64,000 bases of DNA from Neocallimastix lanati (nom. inval.). Its lineage: Eukaryota > Neocallimastigomycota > Neocallimastigomycetes > Neocallimastigales > Neocallimastigaceae. The stretch spans positions 802,001-866,000 of the forward strand of contig JACVTC010000083.1 in the NCBI GenBank assembly GCA_016946835.1. Direction: 5' to 3'. A program made the position numbers and the translations under genes. How positions within the stretch are numbered: the first letter of the stretch is position 1; every line of letters begins with the position of its first letter. The notes beneath the pieces were generated by a model. The model was not told where the DNA came from. It did no database searches and saw nothing but the letters and a program-made list of their open reading frames with translations. Below are positions 11,763 through 25,289 of the stretch, in pieces.

Positions 11763-14700
11763 GTGGAATTTCTTTAAGATTATCGGAATATTCTTGAACA
11801 AAATTTATCTTTATTTTTAAACATGTTGATTAAATAAAAAGCAAGAATTATAATTTATTGATATTTAAATTTCAAAGAAATATATTATAATAGTATTATT
11901 TTTTTTTATAGAATAAAACTTAATAATTTTTTTTTATTTTTTCTTTATTTTTAATATTAGTAGAAACAATAATACTAAAATAATATTATTAATAAAACTT
12001 TAAAATATTTATTTATTTATTAATAATGATAAAATGCTTATAAATCTAATTAAGATTAAAATATAAGATTTTTTAATATAATTTATAAAATAAATGCATT
12101 TGATCAATTTTTAATTTTTTTTTCTTTTTTTTAAATTTTAGATGAAAATTATTAAATACATTAAAAATTAAAAATCACATGAAAATAGATAAAAATTTTA
12201 TTATTAATTATTTATTTAATATTTACTTTATTCATATAATATATATTTTATTAATATTTAGTTGTTATTAATTGTTAATATTATACTTAAAATATATATT
12301 TAATCCTTTAATATTTTAAAAATTATAATAATAATTTCTATATTAAATATAGAAGTTTTATTATTTATTATCAAAAATAATTGTAATAATCACAATTAAC
12401 AGAAAAAATATTGAATTTATTTAGTTTATATGTAACATCAAAATTAAATATTAAAAATGACAAACATGATTTTTAATCATTTAAAATGTTGAAAATTTAA
12501 TACATATAATATAAATAAATAAATAAATAAATTTAATGTTAATATTGTATTTAAATATTCATTATTTAGAAAAAAAAATATTAAATAAATCAATGATTAT
12601 TAAATTATGAAGTTAGCATATAATGATCATTTTCTATTTAATTTATATAACAAAAATAAAATAACCAATCAATACAATACTTCCATATGAAAATTGTTTA
12701 AATAATTATAATTTTTAGTAATATTAAATAAATTACTATTTTGGTAATTAACAATTATCAAAAATATTAACAAATAACAAATTTAATAATAAATAATATA
12801 TATTATAATGTTATTTTAAAATAATAGTTTAAATATTAAAAAAAATATTAATAATTTATATTTATAATTAATAGTATGAATCTATATATATATATTTTTA
12901 CAACACAATGATATATACAAAATAAATATTTTATATTGTATTATATTAATTTTATTTTTTATTGTTAATTATTAATTTTTATACTTTCAAAGTTTATAAT
13001 ATGTAATGTATAATTTTTTTTTTTTTTTACTTTATAATAATTACAAAAACCTAATTAATATATTAGTTCTTTTTTTTTTAAAAAAAATTTTTTTCACATG
13101 ATTGTTCTATATCTCATACATAGGAAAATCCACAATTCAAAAATATTAAATTTAGTAAAATTAAAGGGTTTTTTTTTCAAAAAAATTGATTCACATGAAT
13201 ATCTATAAATATGTAAATTAATTCTATTAGAAAATAAATATATCAGCATGAAAGAACTTTCCATTACTTAAATATATAGTAGTTTCATAATTTATAAAGT
13301 ATAATATTTATTTATTATTTATAGTTTTGAATATTATAATAATATAAATATTATTTTTTTTATTATAATACATAAAATAAATAATAATAAATTTTAAATA
13401 AAGAAATATTATTTTTATAATTTAATGGTTTATATAAGTTTGAAATATGTGTATATAGAAGTATTTTACTCTTTCTGAATTATAATTTAAAGTTCTCATT
13501 ATTCTATTTTAAATAGTATCAACTTATTATAGATCATAGATTTCAATTATTATTTATATAAGTATACTTTACCATCTATGATAATATATATCTAATATAA
13601 TTCATTCATATCAGATAATATATTATATTCCTTATTGTTATATTTTAATTATTCATTAAATGATACATTAAAAAATAAGGTCTTTTTTTAATATTAATTA
13701 TTAAAATAACACTAAAAATAAAAAAAAAAAAAATTAAGTCTATTCTATGTGATAATCTATTAATATTATTAATTATTTTTCTTTACTATTTATTACTATA
13801 TTATACTTATTTTACTATTAATTATAATTTAACTCATATTTATAAACATTTTCATTCATTAAAATTAATATAGTCCCATTATTTAATAAAATTTTCAATT
13901 GAAAAATGAAAATTTATGTAATTTTCATTAATCATTAATCATTTATTTTTTATTTTTTAATTTATATATATAAATTATTTTTTTAATGTATATATATATA
14001 TTTTTTTATATTTTATATTTAATACTTTTTTAATATAATTATATTTATAGTTTTATATTCTCATTTTTATTTATATTTTTTATTTATTATTTATTTTTTT
14101 AAAATTTATAAACTTAAAAATTTTTAATTTCTAAAATACTGTTCATTATTATTATTTTTTATTATTTATGATTTGACATATTCATAAAAATATTATATAT
14201 TATGATATAAAATTGATAAACTCTTTAGGTTCGGTTGTCTATAATATTTTTTGTTTATAACAAATCGTATCATTTTAAATATTTACTAAATTTAATTCTA
14301 ATCAATTTAATTTAATTTTAATTTAAAAATTTAAATAACTTTTTGTAAACAAGTTTATTTCATGTTGAATTCACATGTTTTTCATAAAAATTGGATTTTT
14401 TTAACTGGTTGTTATGTTATACAAAAAAAGTTTATAAAACTTTATTTGTTAGTATTTTAATATTTATTAAATAAAAGAGTTCAATTAAAAAGGAATAATT
14501 AAAAATAAGATATAGATATAATTAATTTATATTTATTTTATATTATTATTATTTTTAAAATAAATATATATATTATTATATATAAATAGTATATATACTA
14601 ATAAAAATTAATAGCATTACACAAATGTATTTTTATTTTTATTGCTTTAAATATTATAATTATTTCAATATATTAAATACAACTAAAAAATAAATTAAAA

Positions 14701-15690
14701 ATAATAAAATTTATGGACAAATTGATATTTAATTAATTTATCAAATTTTTTTTATTTTATGGGTAATAATTATTTAATAATGATGATATATAATGATAAT
14801 AATGTTTTTTAAAAAAAATAATATATTAAATAATTTTATTCAATTATTAAATAACTTGTCAATATTAATAACTATAACATTAATTATTAATAATATCATA
14901 TTTAATTATTTGAATATATTAAGTTTATAAAAATAACCTTTTTTCGATTTAATCCTTTTTCAAAATTTTTATTTAACCCAAAATTTGTTATTTTTATTTT
15001 ATTTTTTTTTTTTTTAATTTTTGATGAATGTATGCTAAATTAATTTTTATACTTTTTAAAGTTTATTTGTATTGAAATTAATTAGGTAATGGAAAATTAA
15101 AAAAAGAAAGTCCCCAAAAAAAGAATTATATCCAAAAATTTTAAAACTTCATATTTTTAATTTTATTATATACTTTAATAGTTAATAATTTTTAATATTT
15201 ATTATTTATTATAATATATTATTATTTTTTAATATTATTTATTTTTTATTATTTATTTAATATTTTTTTATTTTATTTTATTAGTATTTTTTTTATTTAT
15301 TATTTATTTTTATTTATTATTTATTTTTATTTATTATTTACTATTTATTAATATTATTAATATTATTAATTACTATTTAATATAATTATAACTTTTAAAC
15401 TTTTTTTTTATTCATCCTATTTAATATAACATATTAATTACTATATATATATATATATCAATTTTTATAATTTATTTACTATAGTTACCAATATTATTTT
15501 TTTTGTGGTAAAAATAAATTATAAAATATAATTATTTAATATTGGTAATGTCACATTAAATATCTTAAATTTCTAATTATTATCATAATTATCATAATTA
15601 TTAAATTACCTATATTAATATAATTATTATTTTATATATAATTATTATTATCACTATTCATAATTAAAAATTATTTTGTATTATTAATTT
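11763..15690. other. AT-rich spacer, nothing recognised
   Basis: Nearly 4 kb of A+T-dominated DNA with no exon-like GC rise, no array longer than about 40 bp and no inverted repeats that stood out by eye. Confidence 0.6.
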
Positions 15691-16073
15691 TTGGATCGAC
15701 CCCACAACGATTATCTGAATTTATATGGAGCAATTTTCATTATTCAAGGGTGTTTTTCCCTATAAATAAATAAAGGAAATGAAATTGCTAGACTATATAA
15801 TTACGAGAGCAGAGAACACTTCATCTGTGAGAGGATTAGTATGGTTATACTTCCCTCAATGATGATTTAAGAGATCACTTAAAAGAAGCCTGTAGTATAA
15901 AGCGGCTTTGGGGTCTTTCATATTAGCCTTACTTAGAGAGAGATAATTGTTGACACCGAAACGGTATTGCAAAGAATTCAATGAGAGTCGGATACGTTTT
16001 AGGGAGAGACTGGAGGCCCTGTTGACCTCTTTTCTCATTAATCACAGTCTAAAAAAAAAAAAAAAAAAAAAAA
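15691..16073 (+). mobile_element. SINE-like retroposed element with poly-A tail
   Basis: About 360 bp of GC-richer DNA starting near GGATCGACCCCACAACG and ending CACAGTCT, followed by about 23 A residues (16,051-16,073). TATTAATTT occurs just outside both ends, a possible 9-bp target duplication, although such AT words are common here. A 60-codon open frame on the minus strand (15,856-16,038) has no recognisable domain and lies wholly inside the island, so I treat it as incidental. GC jump, poly-A tail and flanking repeat point to a LINE-mobilised transcript. Confidence 0.5.
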
Positions 16074-16422
16074 TATTAATTTAAATGAAATTCTGTATGA
16101 GTTTAATATCATATTTTTATTTATATAATATTGTTTTAATATAAAAATTTAAATATAATTTAAGTTTTATTCTTATATATATAATATTGTTTTAAAATAA
16201 AAATTTAAATTATTAAACTTTTTTTTTTTTTTTATTCATATGAAAGTAATATTTTTGTCATATATAAAATATTGATAATTTTTAATAACGAATAAAATAT
16301 AATTAATAATAATTTTTTAAAAAAAATATTCTTTAATCTAATCTTTTATTAACATATAGTTTAAAATATTAAATAAATATATTTAAAAAAAAAGTTATAT
16401 CAATTTGATGTATAAATTTTTG

Positions 16423-16425
<3 letters not shown>

Positions 16426-16467
<42 letters not shown>
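16426..16467. repeat. Poly-T tract
   Basis: About 42 uninterrupted T residues. Confidence 0.95.
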
Positions 16468-16471
<4 letters not shown>

Positions 16472-16743
16472 GTATATAAAATGAAATATAATATATATAA
16501 GATTATTTTTAAATTTATTGATTTTATTTTCATTCAGAAAACTATTATTTTTTTTAAGAAAAATATTAATATTTAACTGTCATGCTTCTTTTTATTTTAT
16601 TAAACTTATCATATAATGTAATTTAGATTATAATATATATAATTTCATATTTAATTTAATATATTTTTATTTTTCTACTTTTAAAAAGATCATGTATTAT
16701 TACAATCTTTAATTATATATTTAAAAGTATGATGAATTTAACA

Positions 16744-17119
16744 CATAGACTGCACATACTGGGTACCCATCTCCCAATATGGCCATACAGTTATTAATTA
16801 ACTGTAAGGTGATGAGTTATTGGCATACTGTATCAGCTTCGCCGCTCTCAATCGTCGTTACACACTGCCCGGAGATGCATTCCTAACGTTCCTTCATATA
16901 TCTCTAATGACCACGAGCATCAGAACGGAATCATTAACTCCTCCCTAGTGGGTGTAATCATTGGCGATTGGAAATATTACAACCATCAAGGTCTATGCTT
17001 AAATTCAAAGCGTAGTATCAGGGTTGGGTGAAATAATCATTTGAGGGAAAGCCTTATGAATATCACGTGTGGTCTCATGATATCCCATCCGATTATTTGG
17101 TGCCATGCCGAGGATTCGA
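16744..17119. mobile_element. GC-rich 376-bp insertion flanked by a 15-bp target duplication
   Basis: The block is far richer in GC than its surroundings and is bounded by ATGATGAATTTAACA at 16,729-16,743 and ATGATGAACTTAACA at 17,120-17,134, identical at 14 of 15 positions. A 15-bp duplication is typical of LINE-driven retroposition. Read on the minus strand, it begins TCGAATCCTCGGCATGGCACC, resembling the 3' part of the tRNA-like sequence at 17,725-17,790 (TTCGAATC followed by CATGGCAC). There is no poly-A tail and no coding frame. Best explained as a SINE or other retroposed non-coding RNA. Confidence 0.6.
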
Positions 17120-17189
17120 ATGATGAACTTAACAATATTTTATTAAAATAAAATTTCATATTACTTTTATAATTGAGAAAGTTAAATCT

Positions 17190-17191
17190 AT

Positions 17192-17235
<44 letters not shown>
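17190..17235. repeat. Poly-T tract
   Basis: Homopolymer of about 44 T residues. Confidence 0.9.
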
Positions 17236-17238
<3 letters not shown>

Positions 17239-17577
17239 TGTAGCTATATAAAATTAATTATTATTATTTATTTATCTATTTAATTTTAAAATTTTATGGA
17301 GATAAAAATTTGTTTTTATTGATTAATATAAACTTTTATTTTATGAGTTTATTATTTTATTAAATTTAAAAAGTTTAAAGTTTTAATTCTTACTACAATA
17401 TATAATTTATTTAAATATATGAATTAATATTAGATATATATATATTCATTAATATTTTTATTTTCTATATATATAAAACAAGAAATATTAAGACATTCGA
17501 AGGTTTCTTAACATTTTTAATTTTATCTTATATATTTATTTATTTTAATCAATTATTTTTCTTCCATTTAATGTCTA

Positions 17578-17578
17578 A

Positions 17579-17661
<83 letters not shown>

Positions 17662-17663
17662 AT
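17578..17663. repeat. (AAAT)n microsatellite
   Basis: About 21 tandem AAAT tetranucleotides. Confidence 0.95.
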
Positions 17664-17724
17664 ATTTTTAATTATTACATATGATTCTTTCAAATTTTTT
17701 TTTTTTTTGTTTAATTTATTGAGG

Positions 17725-17790
17725 CATGTTGGTCCAGTTGATCAGGACAAAATAGGTTATTGTAGTAGCCTGGTTCGAATCATCAACATG
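17725..17790 (+). other. tRNA-like sequence, probably a degenerate tRNA or SINE head
   Basis: CATGTTG at the start and CAACATG at the end form a perfect 7-bp acceptor-like stem 66 nt apart. GTCC/GGAC forms a D stem around a near-consensus A box (TGGTCCAGTTGA), and GGTTCGAATC is a good B box. The anticodon stem pairs only partly, and the strand 5' of the TTCGAAT loop does not pair with its partner, so a functional tRNA is unlikely. A similar TTCGAATC/CATGGCAC block occurs at the edge of the insertion at 16,744-17,119. Confidence 0.4.
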
Positions 17791-18068
17791 GCACTGAGGT
17801 TTTCTATTCAACACTGTCAGTTATTTTCAAATGAGAATTTTAATCAATGAAAGATTGTTTATTAATTCAATTTTATTATTTCTAGAATATAAATTGATAT
17901 TAAATAAGATTACAGTAAAAAAAAAAAAAAAAAAAAAAAAATAAAAATAAAAAAAATAAAAAAATCTAACCTTTTTAAACTTTAAAACTAGTTTATGACT
18001 AAATATTTACTCAAATATTAATTGTATCATAATACTAATAATTAATTAATAAAAACATGATTTTTATA

Positions 18069-18205
<137 letters not shown>

Positions 18206-18576
18206 AGTTTTCAATAATTATTTTTTTTTTGTATTAAATTTCTAACCTTTTTTAAACTTTAAAACCAGTTGAAGAATAAAAATTTAATATATATTTATTT
18301 AAGCATTTAACTTTTCATTATAATTTTTATTGGTATTCTTATTCTTATTTTATTTTATTTTATTTTATTTTTTTTTTTAATAAAATTTGTAAAGTTTTAT
18401 TAAATATTAAATATTAAATATTAATAATTATATTACATAATTATTATGATATTTTATTGTACTAAAATTATTATTAACTATCGATTTATTTCATATTATC
18501 GATTTAATAATAATTAGTTTTATTTTTCTTTTTCTATATATATAATAATTTCTATTATTAAGTTAATTTATTTCCC

Positions 18577-18985
18577 TTAAACAATTACTTTTCCCCTTTT
18601 TGCCTTCTTCTTAAGTTCTTTCTTAAGCTCTTGCTTACGAAGCTTTTCTTCGTATTTTCTTTGCTTTTCAGGACTCATGTTTTGTATTTCACTAGCACGA
18701 GCACGCTTTTGTTCTAATTTTTTCTTGGATAATTCCTATATAAAAATAATAAAAAAGAAAAAAAAAAAAAAATTAAATTTATTCATTTAATAAAATTTGC
18801 AAATTACATATATATTAAAATTTAATCATTCTTTAATTCAATAATTAATGCTTTTATTTTTTTTATTATATGAATAAAAATTTATAATTTAAAACTTACT
18901 TCCTTGTTCTTTTCTTCAATTTTATGAGTAATAGTAGCCTTAGCTTGATCTCTAGACTTCTTTAACTTGTTTCTGGTCTATTTAA

Positions 18986-19031
<46 letters not shown>

Positions 19032-19877
19032 GTAATAATAATAATAGTAATAATAATAATATAATCATAATATTTTGTTAGAAATCAAAAATTAATGTTG
19101 ATGGTAAATAATTTTAAATACAATATATATATATATATATATACATTATTTCCTATATTAAAATATATGATATAAAAAATCATCTATTAATATATACATA
19201 CATCATTATCAACTTTTCCGTGTTCACCAATAAAATCAATAATACGAATGACTAATTCAGTTAATTCAACAACAACAGCTTCCATATCATCATTCTTCTT
19301 ATCAAAGTCTGATGGAATTCTAGCAGTAATAGTAAGTGTCTTATTTGGTGGTAATGGTGGTTCGTCAGATAAAATTTTATCAATACTTTTTTTATTTTTT
19401 TTTTTTTTTAATTAAAAAATTTTAAAATAAATATGAAAATTTAATTTAATTTATTATAATAATTTTTTCTTATCTTATTTCATTATTTATATTTATTCTT
19501 CTTATTATTTATATAAAATGTGTTAATATATAGAATTTTAATTAAATAATTATATGAAAGTTACTCTGGTTCAGTGGTTGGTTGATCAGTAATAATAATT
19601 GATTCAATCCATGGATTGTTTCTTTTACAAATTGGGTTATCTAATTCACCTAAACTTAATTGAAGAGCATGTTTAACATATGTATTATCAAAGAATCTAG
19701 AAGCAAAGTCAAAAGCATCAGTTAAAACAGTGTAATCAAGTGGATTTGGAGCATTGTTACCTTTGTATCTTCTTGGGAAGTTTTTCTAATTTTAAATATT
19801 TAAAATATTATTAATAATGATTATATAATGTTGAGAATTATACAAATATTTTATCTGATATTTTTATTATTTTAAAT

Positions 19878-19918
<41 letters not shown>

Positions 19919-20726
19919 TATAGATGTTATTACTATTATTCATCATACTAATACTTACCAAATCGTATCTTTTCTTTTTAATTTCTGCTTCCATTTTTCT
20001 AGCCATAAGAGCAAAAACAAAGTCATCACTTTCATTCTTATTTAAGACTACTTCCATAACCTATTAAAAGAAATATAAATAAATAAATAAATGATATAAT
20101 TTGTATAATTATATATTTTTAAATTTAATATATACAATTTTATCAAAGGTAGGTTGATAGAAATTTCTAACAATTGAAATAATATCCTGACGTGGACAGA
20201 GCTGTATATATTATAAATAGAAATATACATTATTAATTTATCTGCCATATATATTTTATTTTCAAAAAAAAAAAACTATGGTTTATCATTTAATTTTGAA
20301 AATTCTTTTTTTTTTTTTTTTTGATTAATTACTTTAACACGAGTAAAAACTGATTGGCAGTGCTTTCTACCAGTAGCATAGTACCAGAATTCATGGTTAC
20401 CATCACGAACAAGAGTGCTAGCATCATCAATACCAAGTTCAGCAAAATTTTCTTTCCAAATCTTGTATGTACTAATTAACCATTCCTTAGCAATTTTCTC
20501 ATTTTTAACTTTTCCAAAATAGAAAACGATAAGATAAACAGCAAGAAATGAAAATAAGCAAATTTCAACAACTGGATTTTGAAGCTTGAAAACCTTGAAA
20601 AAGTTTAATGGTGAATTATAATTAATTGGAATTGGTTCATCATCTTTAGTTAATAAAGGTTCATTTTCAGCTTCTTTTTGAATTTCTTGTTCCATTTTTT
20701 CATCTGGAACATATTCATCGTCATCA

Positions 20727-20774
<48 letters not shown>

Positions 20775-21064
20775 AAAACCAAATACAAAAATAAAAACAA
20801 AAATAAAATAATAATAATAATAATAAAAAAAGAAGCATTTTGAGTTTTAGTTTTATTAAAAAAAATATATAAAATAATTAATATTATATATAAATATTTT
20901 GAAATAAAAAATAAAATTGAATTGATATCTTTATTTTGATATTTTTCTTTATTTCTAATTTAAATGAATTTTAAATTGAAATGCTAACCTTGTGCAAAGA
21001 CAGTTGTGATGAAAAATAAAGTAAATAAACATATTAATAAAAACTTCTTTGATGTTAAATTCAT
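18577..21064 (-). CDS. CCDC47: CCDC47 homologue (ER membrane insertase-associated protein, DUF1682)
   Basis: Eight exons, all with GT/AG introns and consistent phases: 21064-20989, 20727-20333, 20201-20136, 20060-19959, 19785-19565, 19385-19202, 18977-18900 and 18735-18577; about 426 residues (human about 483). The first exon encodes a signal peptide with hydrophobic core FLLICLFTLFFITTVFA. An acidic DDDDEY stretch follows, then one membrane segment near residues 80-98 and the DUF1682 lumenal/cytosolic block including ATGRKHC, LCPRQDIISIVRNFYQPTFD and RYKGNNAPNPLDYTVLTDAF. The C terminus is a Lys/Arg/Glu-rich coiled coil (SPEKQRKYEEKLRKQELKKE), as in CCDC47. In animals CCDC47 works with the PAT complex at the translocon in multipass-protein biogenesis; that role is carried over by homology. 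The intron before exon 2 ends in about 40 A residues on the coding strand. Confidence 0.93.
18987..19060. repeat. (AAT)n microsatellite inside a CCDC47 intron
   Basis: About 70 bp of AAT triplets with a few AGT variants, lying in the intron between exons 6 and 7. Confidence 0.9.
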
Positions 21065-22431
<1,367 letters not shown>

Positions 22432-22674
22432 TCGTGCATTTTGCAATGTGGCTTATAATATTTTTTAAAATAAAGCCATACATTTTTAAGATATTCTATA
22501 CAATCATAAATAAATATATAAATAATTATTATTTCAAAAGAAATAATAATATATTCTTTTAAAAAAGAATTATTGAATATTAATAAATTATATATTAAAA
22601 AAAATATATTTATTATTTGTTTAATTATTAAAAAACAACCATATGCAAAATACGCCATATTGTGAAATGTACAA
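22432..22674. mobile_element. Small inverted-repeat element, family M1, copy c (inverted)
   Basis: The left end TCGTGCATTTTGCAATGTGG matches the family terminus with one change; the right end GCCATATTGTGAAATGTACA has four. Its interior, read on the minus strand, follows the 2,233-2,561 copy closely (ATATTATTATTTCTTTTGAA, then TGTATAGAATATC and AAAATGTATGGCTTTATT). It is 243 bp, shorter than copy b because of internal deletions. No clear target duplication. Confidence 0.6.
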
Positions 22675-22677
22675 TTG

Positions 22678-22728
22678 GAAACACACCAAGCCCCAGCCCC
22701 AGCTTCAGTTGAAAAGAAAACTTTTTTT
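22678..22728 (+). other. Isolated Pro/Ala-coding patch beside the M1 element
   Basis: Around 45 bp of unusually GC-rich sequence (CAAGCCCCAGCCCCAGCTTC) that in one frame would encode THQAPAPASVEKKT before running into AT-rich DNA. The composition is exon-like. It could be the remnant of an exon cut by the adjacent element, but there is no supporting partner exon, so no gene is called. Confidence 0.25.
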
Positions 22729-23151
22729 AAATTTTATTCCTATATCCTTATATTTAAATTTATTTTTATTAAAAGTTTAATTTTTTTTAATTTAAATATA
22801 TTTTTCTTTCATCCTATAAAAATAATAAATCTTTACCCAATAATTTATATAATTAAGATATAATAATTTAAAATTATTTCAAAGGGTTAGTTAATATTGT
22901 ATATTGTTTTAAAATTATTATAAATAGGTAAATTAATCAATAATTATAAATACTAAATATAATTTATTATTTTTTTAATTTTTTATTTTAATTTTGTTTG
23001 ATAGTACTATTTTGAAATTAGATTTTTTTTGTTTTTTTTTAAAAAAAAATTTTTATATATTATTTTAAAAAAAAGAATTTCTTTTAATTATATTTAAAAT
23101 TTCATTTTTTTTTGTTTTATTCTTAGTAATATACCAAAAATAATATTAGAA

Positions 23152-23593
23152 ATGACTAGTATATTTAATGAAATTCAATTTTTAGCTGATATTATTGATG
23201 ATATTGCTACTCTCCCAATTAAGTATCCATATGATTATGTATTCCCAGAAACTAAAGTTCCAGCTTTACCAAAACAATCTCAACCTTTTGAATTAAGAGA
23301 ATACAAGGTATTATAAATTAATATTATTTTAAATATTTAATTATTTGATTTTTATTTTGTTAAAATATAAAATAAAATTAATGATTGAATGACAAAAATA
23401 ATTAAAAATTTTGGATTAACTATTTTAATTATTATATTGAATAACTAATTCATTAATTATATTCTATATTACAAATGTATATATTTATTTATACTACTTT
23501 AATATAAATTATTTTTCTATTTTTATATATTCTTATCTATTTATATAATTTTTATAATATTATCCAAACTATATTATTAATATTTATTATTAA

Positions 23594-23629
<36 letters not shown>

Positions 23630-24571
23630 GGTAGAAGCTCAAGAACAAGAAAAATCTAGTAAGAGAATTACTACATCATTTTTATATATAATATTTTTTT
23701 TAATTTATATTAAGTAATATTTAAATATATGGTTTTATTTTATAGTTATAAATGTAACACAATTATATTTATATATATATATAAGTGTTATAACTTATTT
23801 TTAATTACAAATAAATAAATAAATAAAAAAAAAAAAAAAAAATTAGTTTTTTCAATAATAATATTTTTTTTTTTAATTTTTAATTTTTGTTTTATAAAAG
23901 ATTTTTTATTCCAATGGCAAGTTTAAATTTTTTTCAGTATTTTTTTTTATGAGATTTTATGATAGATATATTAAACATAAATTTTGCTTCAATTTAAAAA
24001 TTTAAAATTATTTAATATCTGATTTATATAATGTTTAAATAATACTTACAATATATATATATTTTTTTTATTAATCTTTTATTTTAATTAAATTATTAAT
24101 TCATTTTATTAATTTATGAAATATAATAAAGTAAATTCAACTGATTCTGTAACCTTTACAATTAAAGCTCTTAAAGGTGGAGTAACTTGTTCTGTTTCTC
24201 TTCCAAAGTATGCTTCCGTTGTTCAATTAAAGAAAGAAATTGCTCCAAAATTTGATATTTCTCCAGAATACCAACGTTTAATTATTTCTGGTAAGGCACT
24301 TTCTAATGAAAAGTGTATTGCTGATTATCCAATTAAGGAAAAATCTATTGTTCATTTATTAAAGCTTTCTACTCCTGTACCACTTCCAACTGAAGATGAA
24401 CAACCAAGGGCGCATCATCATACGGAAAAATCTCCAGAAGAAATTGAAGCCGAACTTAAGACTCACTTCTTAACAGAACTTCAAAAATTAGTTGATAAAC
24501 ATTATAAGAAGGATAGTGAAAAATCCAAATTAATTTTTGATAAATTAGCTGAATGTATGAATTCTTTATAA
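23152..24571 (+). CDS. GET5: Get5/Mdy2-like ubiquitin-like adaptor of the GET pathway
   Basis: Three exons: 23152-23307, 23631-23658 and 24132-24571, giving about 207 residues (yeast Mdy2 is 212). Introns are GT/AG with in-frame junction codons. The first 50 residues (FNEIQFLADIIDD through KVPALPKQSQPFELREYK) resemble the Get4-binding N-terminal region. Residues about 66-140 form a ubiquitin-like domain (VTFTIKALKGG, then LIISGKALSNEKCIADYPI, then SIVHLLKL). The C-terminal 45 residues (EEIEAELKTHFLTELQKLV and FDKLAECMNSL) match the homodimerisation domain. Get5 links Get4 to Sgt2 and hands tail-anchored proteins to Get3 in the cytosol; function is by homology. The last exon could also start alone at the ATG at 24,116, but that would lose the N-terminal domain. 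If the second intron is retained, the frame runs to a stop at 23,717 through a hydrophobic tail. Confidence 0.85.
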
Positions 24572-24936
24572 TTTAAATAAATTAAATTAAATAATAATAA
24601 AATTAATAGTTATAAGAAAAGTTAATAATAAAAATAAAAAATTAAAATAAAAAATAAAAGTAAAAAATTAAATAATAAAAAAAAAAGGAATATAACTTTT
24701 TCTTTTTAAAAAAAAGAATGCAAACATAATAATAATTATATATAATTGATTTAAAATAATTTATTAGAAATAAATAAAGAAAAGAAAAAAAAAAAAAAAA
24801 AGAAAAAGACAATAATAAATTTATATATCAAATAAATTTTAATATTTTTATATAATTCAAGAAGTTCAAGTGTTATATTATTTTTTAATAGATATACTAT
24901 AAATATAAAGCATTAATTATTATTATTATTTTAAAA

Positions 24937-24982
<46 letters not shown>

Positions 24983-25154
24983 TTTAAATAAAACATTTAT
25001 ATTATTTATTGCTAAACTAATTAATAATATTTTGAAATACTTTTATTTTAAAGTTAAATGAAAAAATTTATATAATTATATGTAGCATATAAGAATCGTT
25101 CTTTTGAGAAAAATGATGATGATATTGATTATATAATAGAATAATTATAAAAAT

Positions 25155-25285
<131 letters not shown>

Positions 25286-25289
25286 GTTA

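Noticed and set aside
17725-17790. Functional tRNA gene
   Set aside because: T stem does not pair and the anticodon stem pairs only partly.
20276-20800. Lys-rich N terminus read straight through the poly-A tract in the CCDC47 region
   Set aside because: The run is intron; the signal-peptide exon at 21,064-20,989 splices in frame to GAT codons after the tract.
24116-24131. ATG at 24,116 as the start of a stand-alone ubiquitin-like gene
   Set aside because: Upstream exons supply the Get4-binding region in frame and bring the protein to normal Get5 length.
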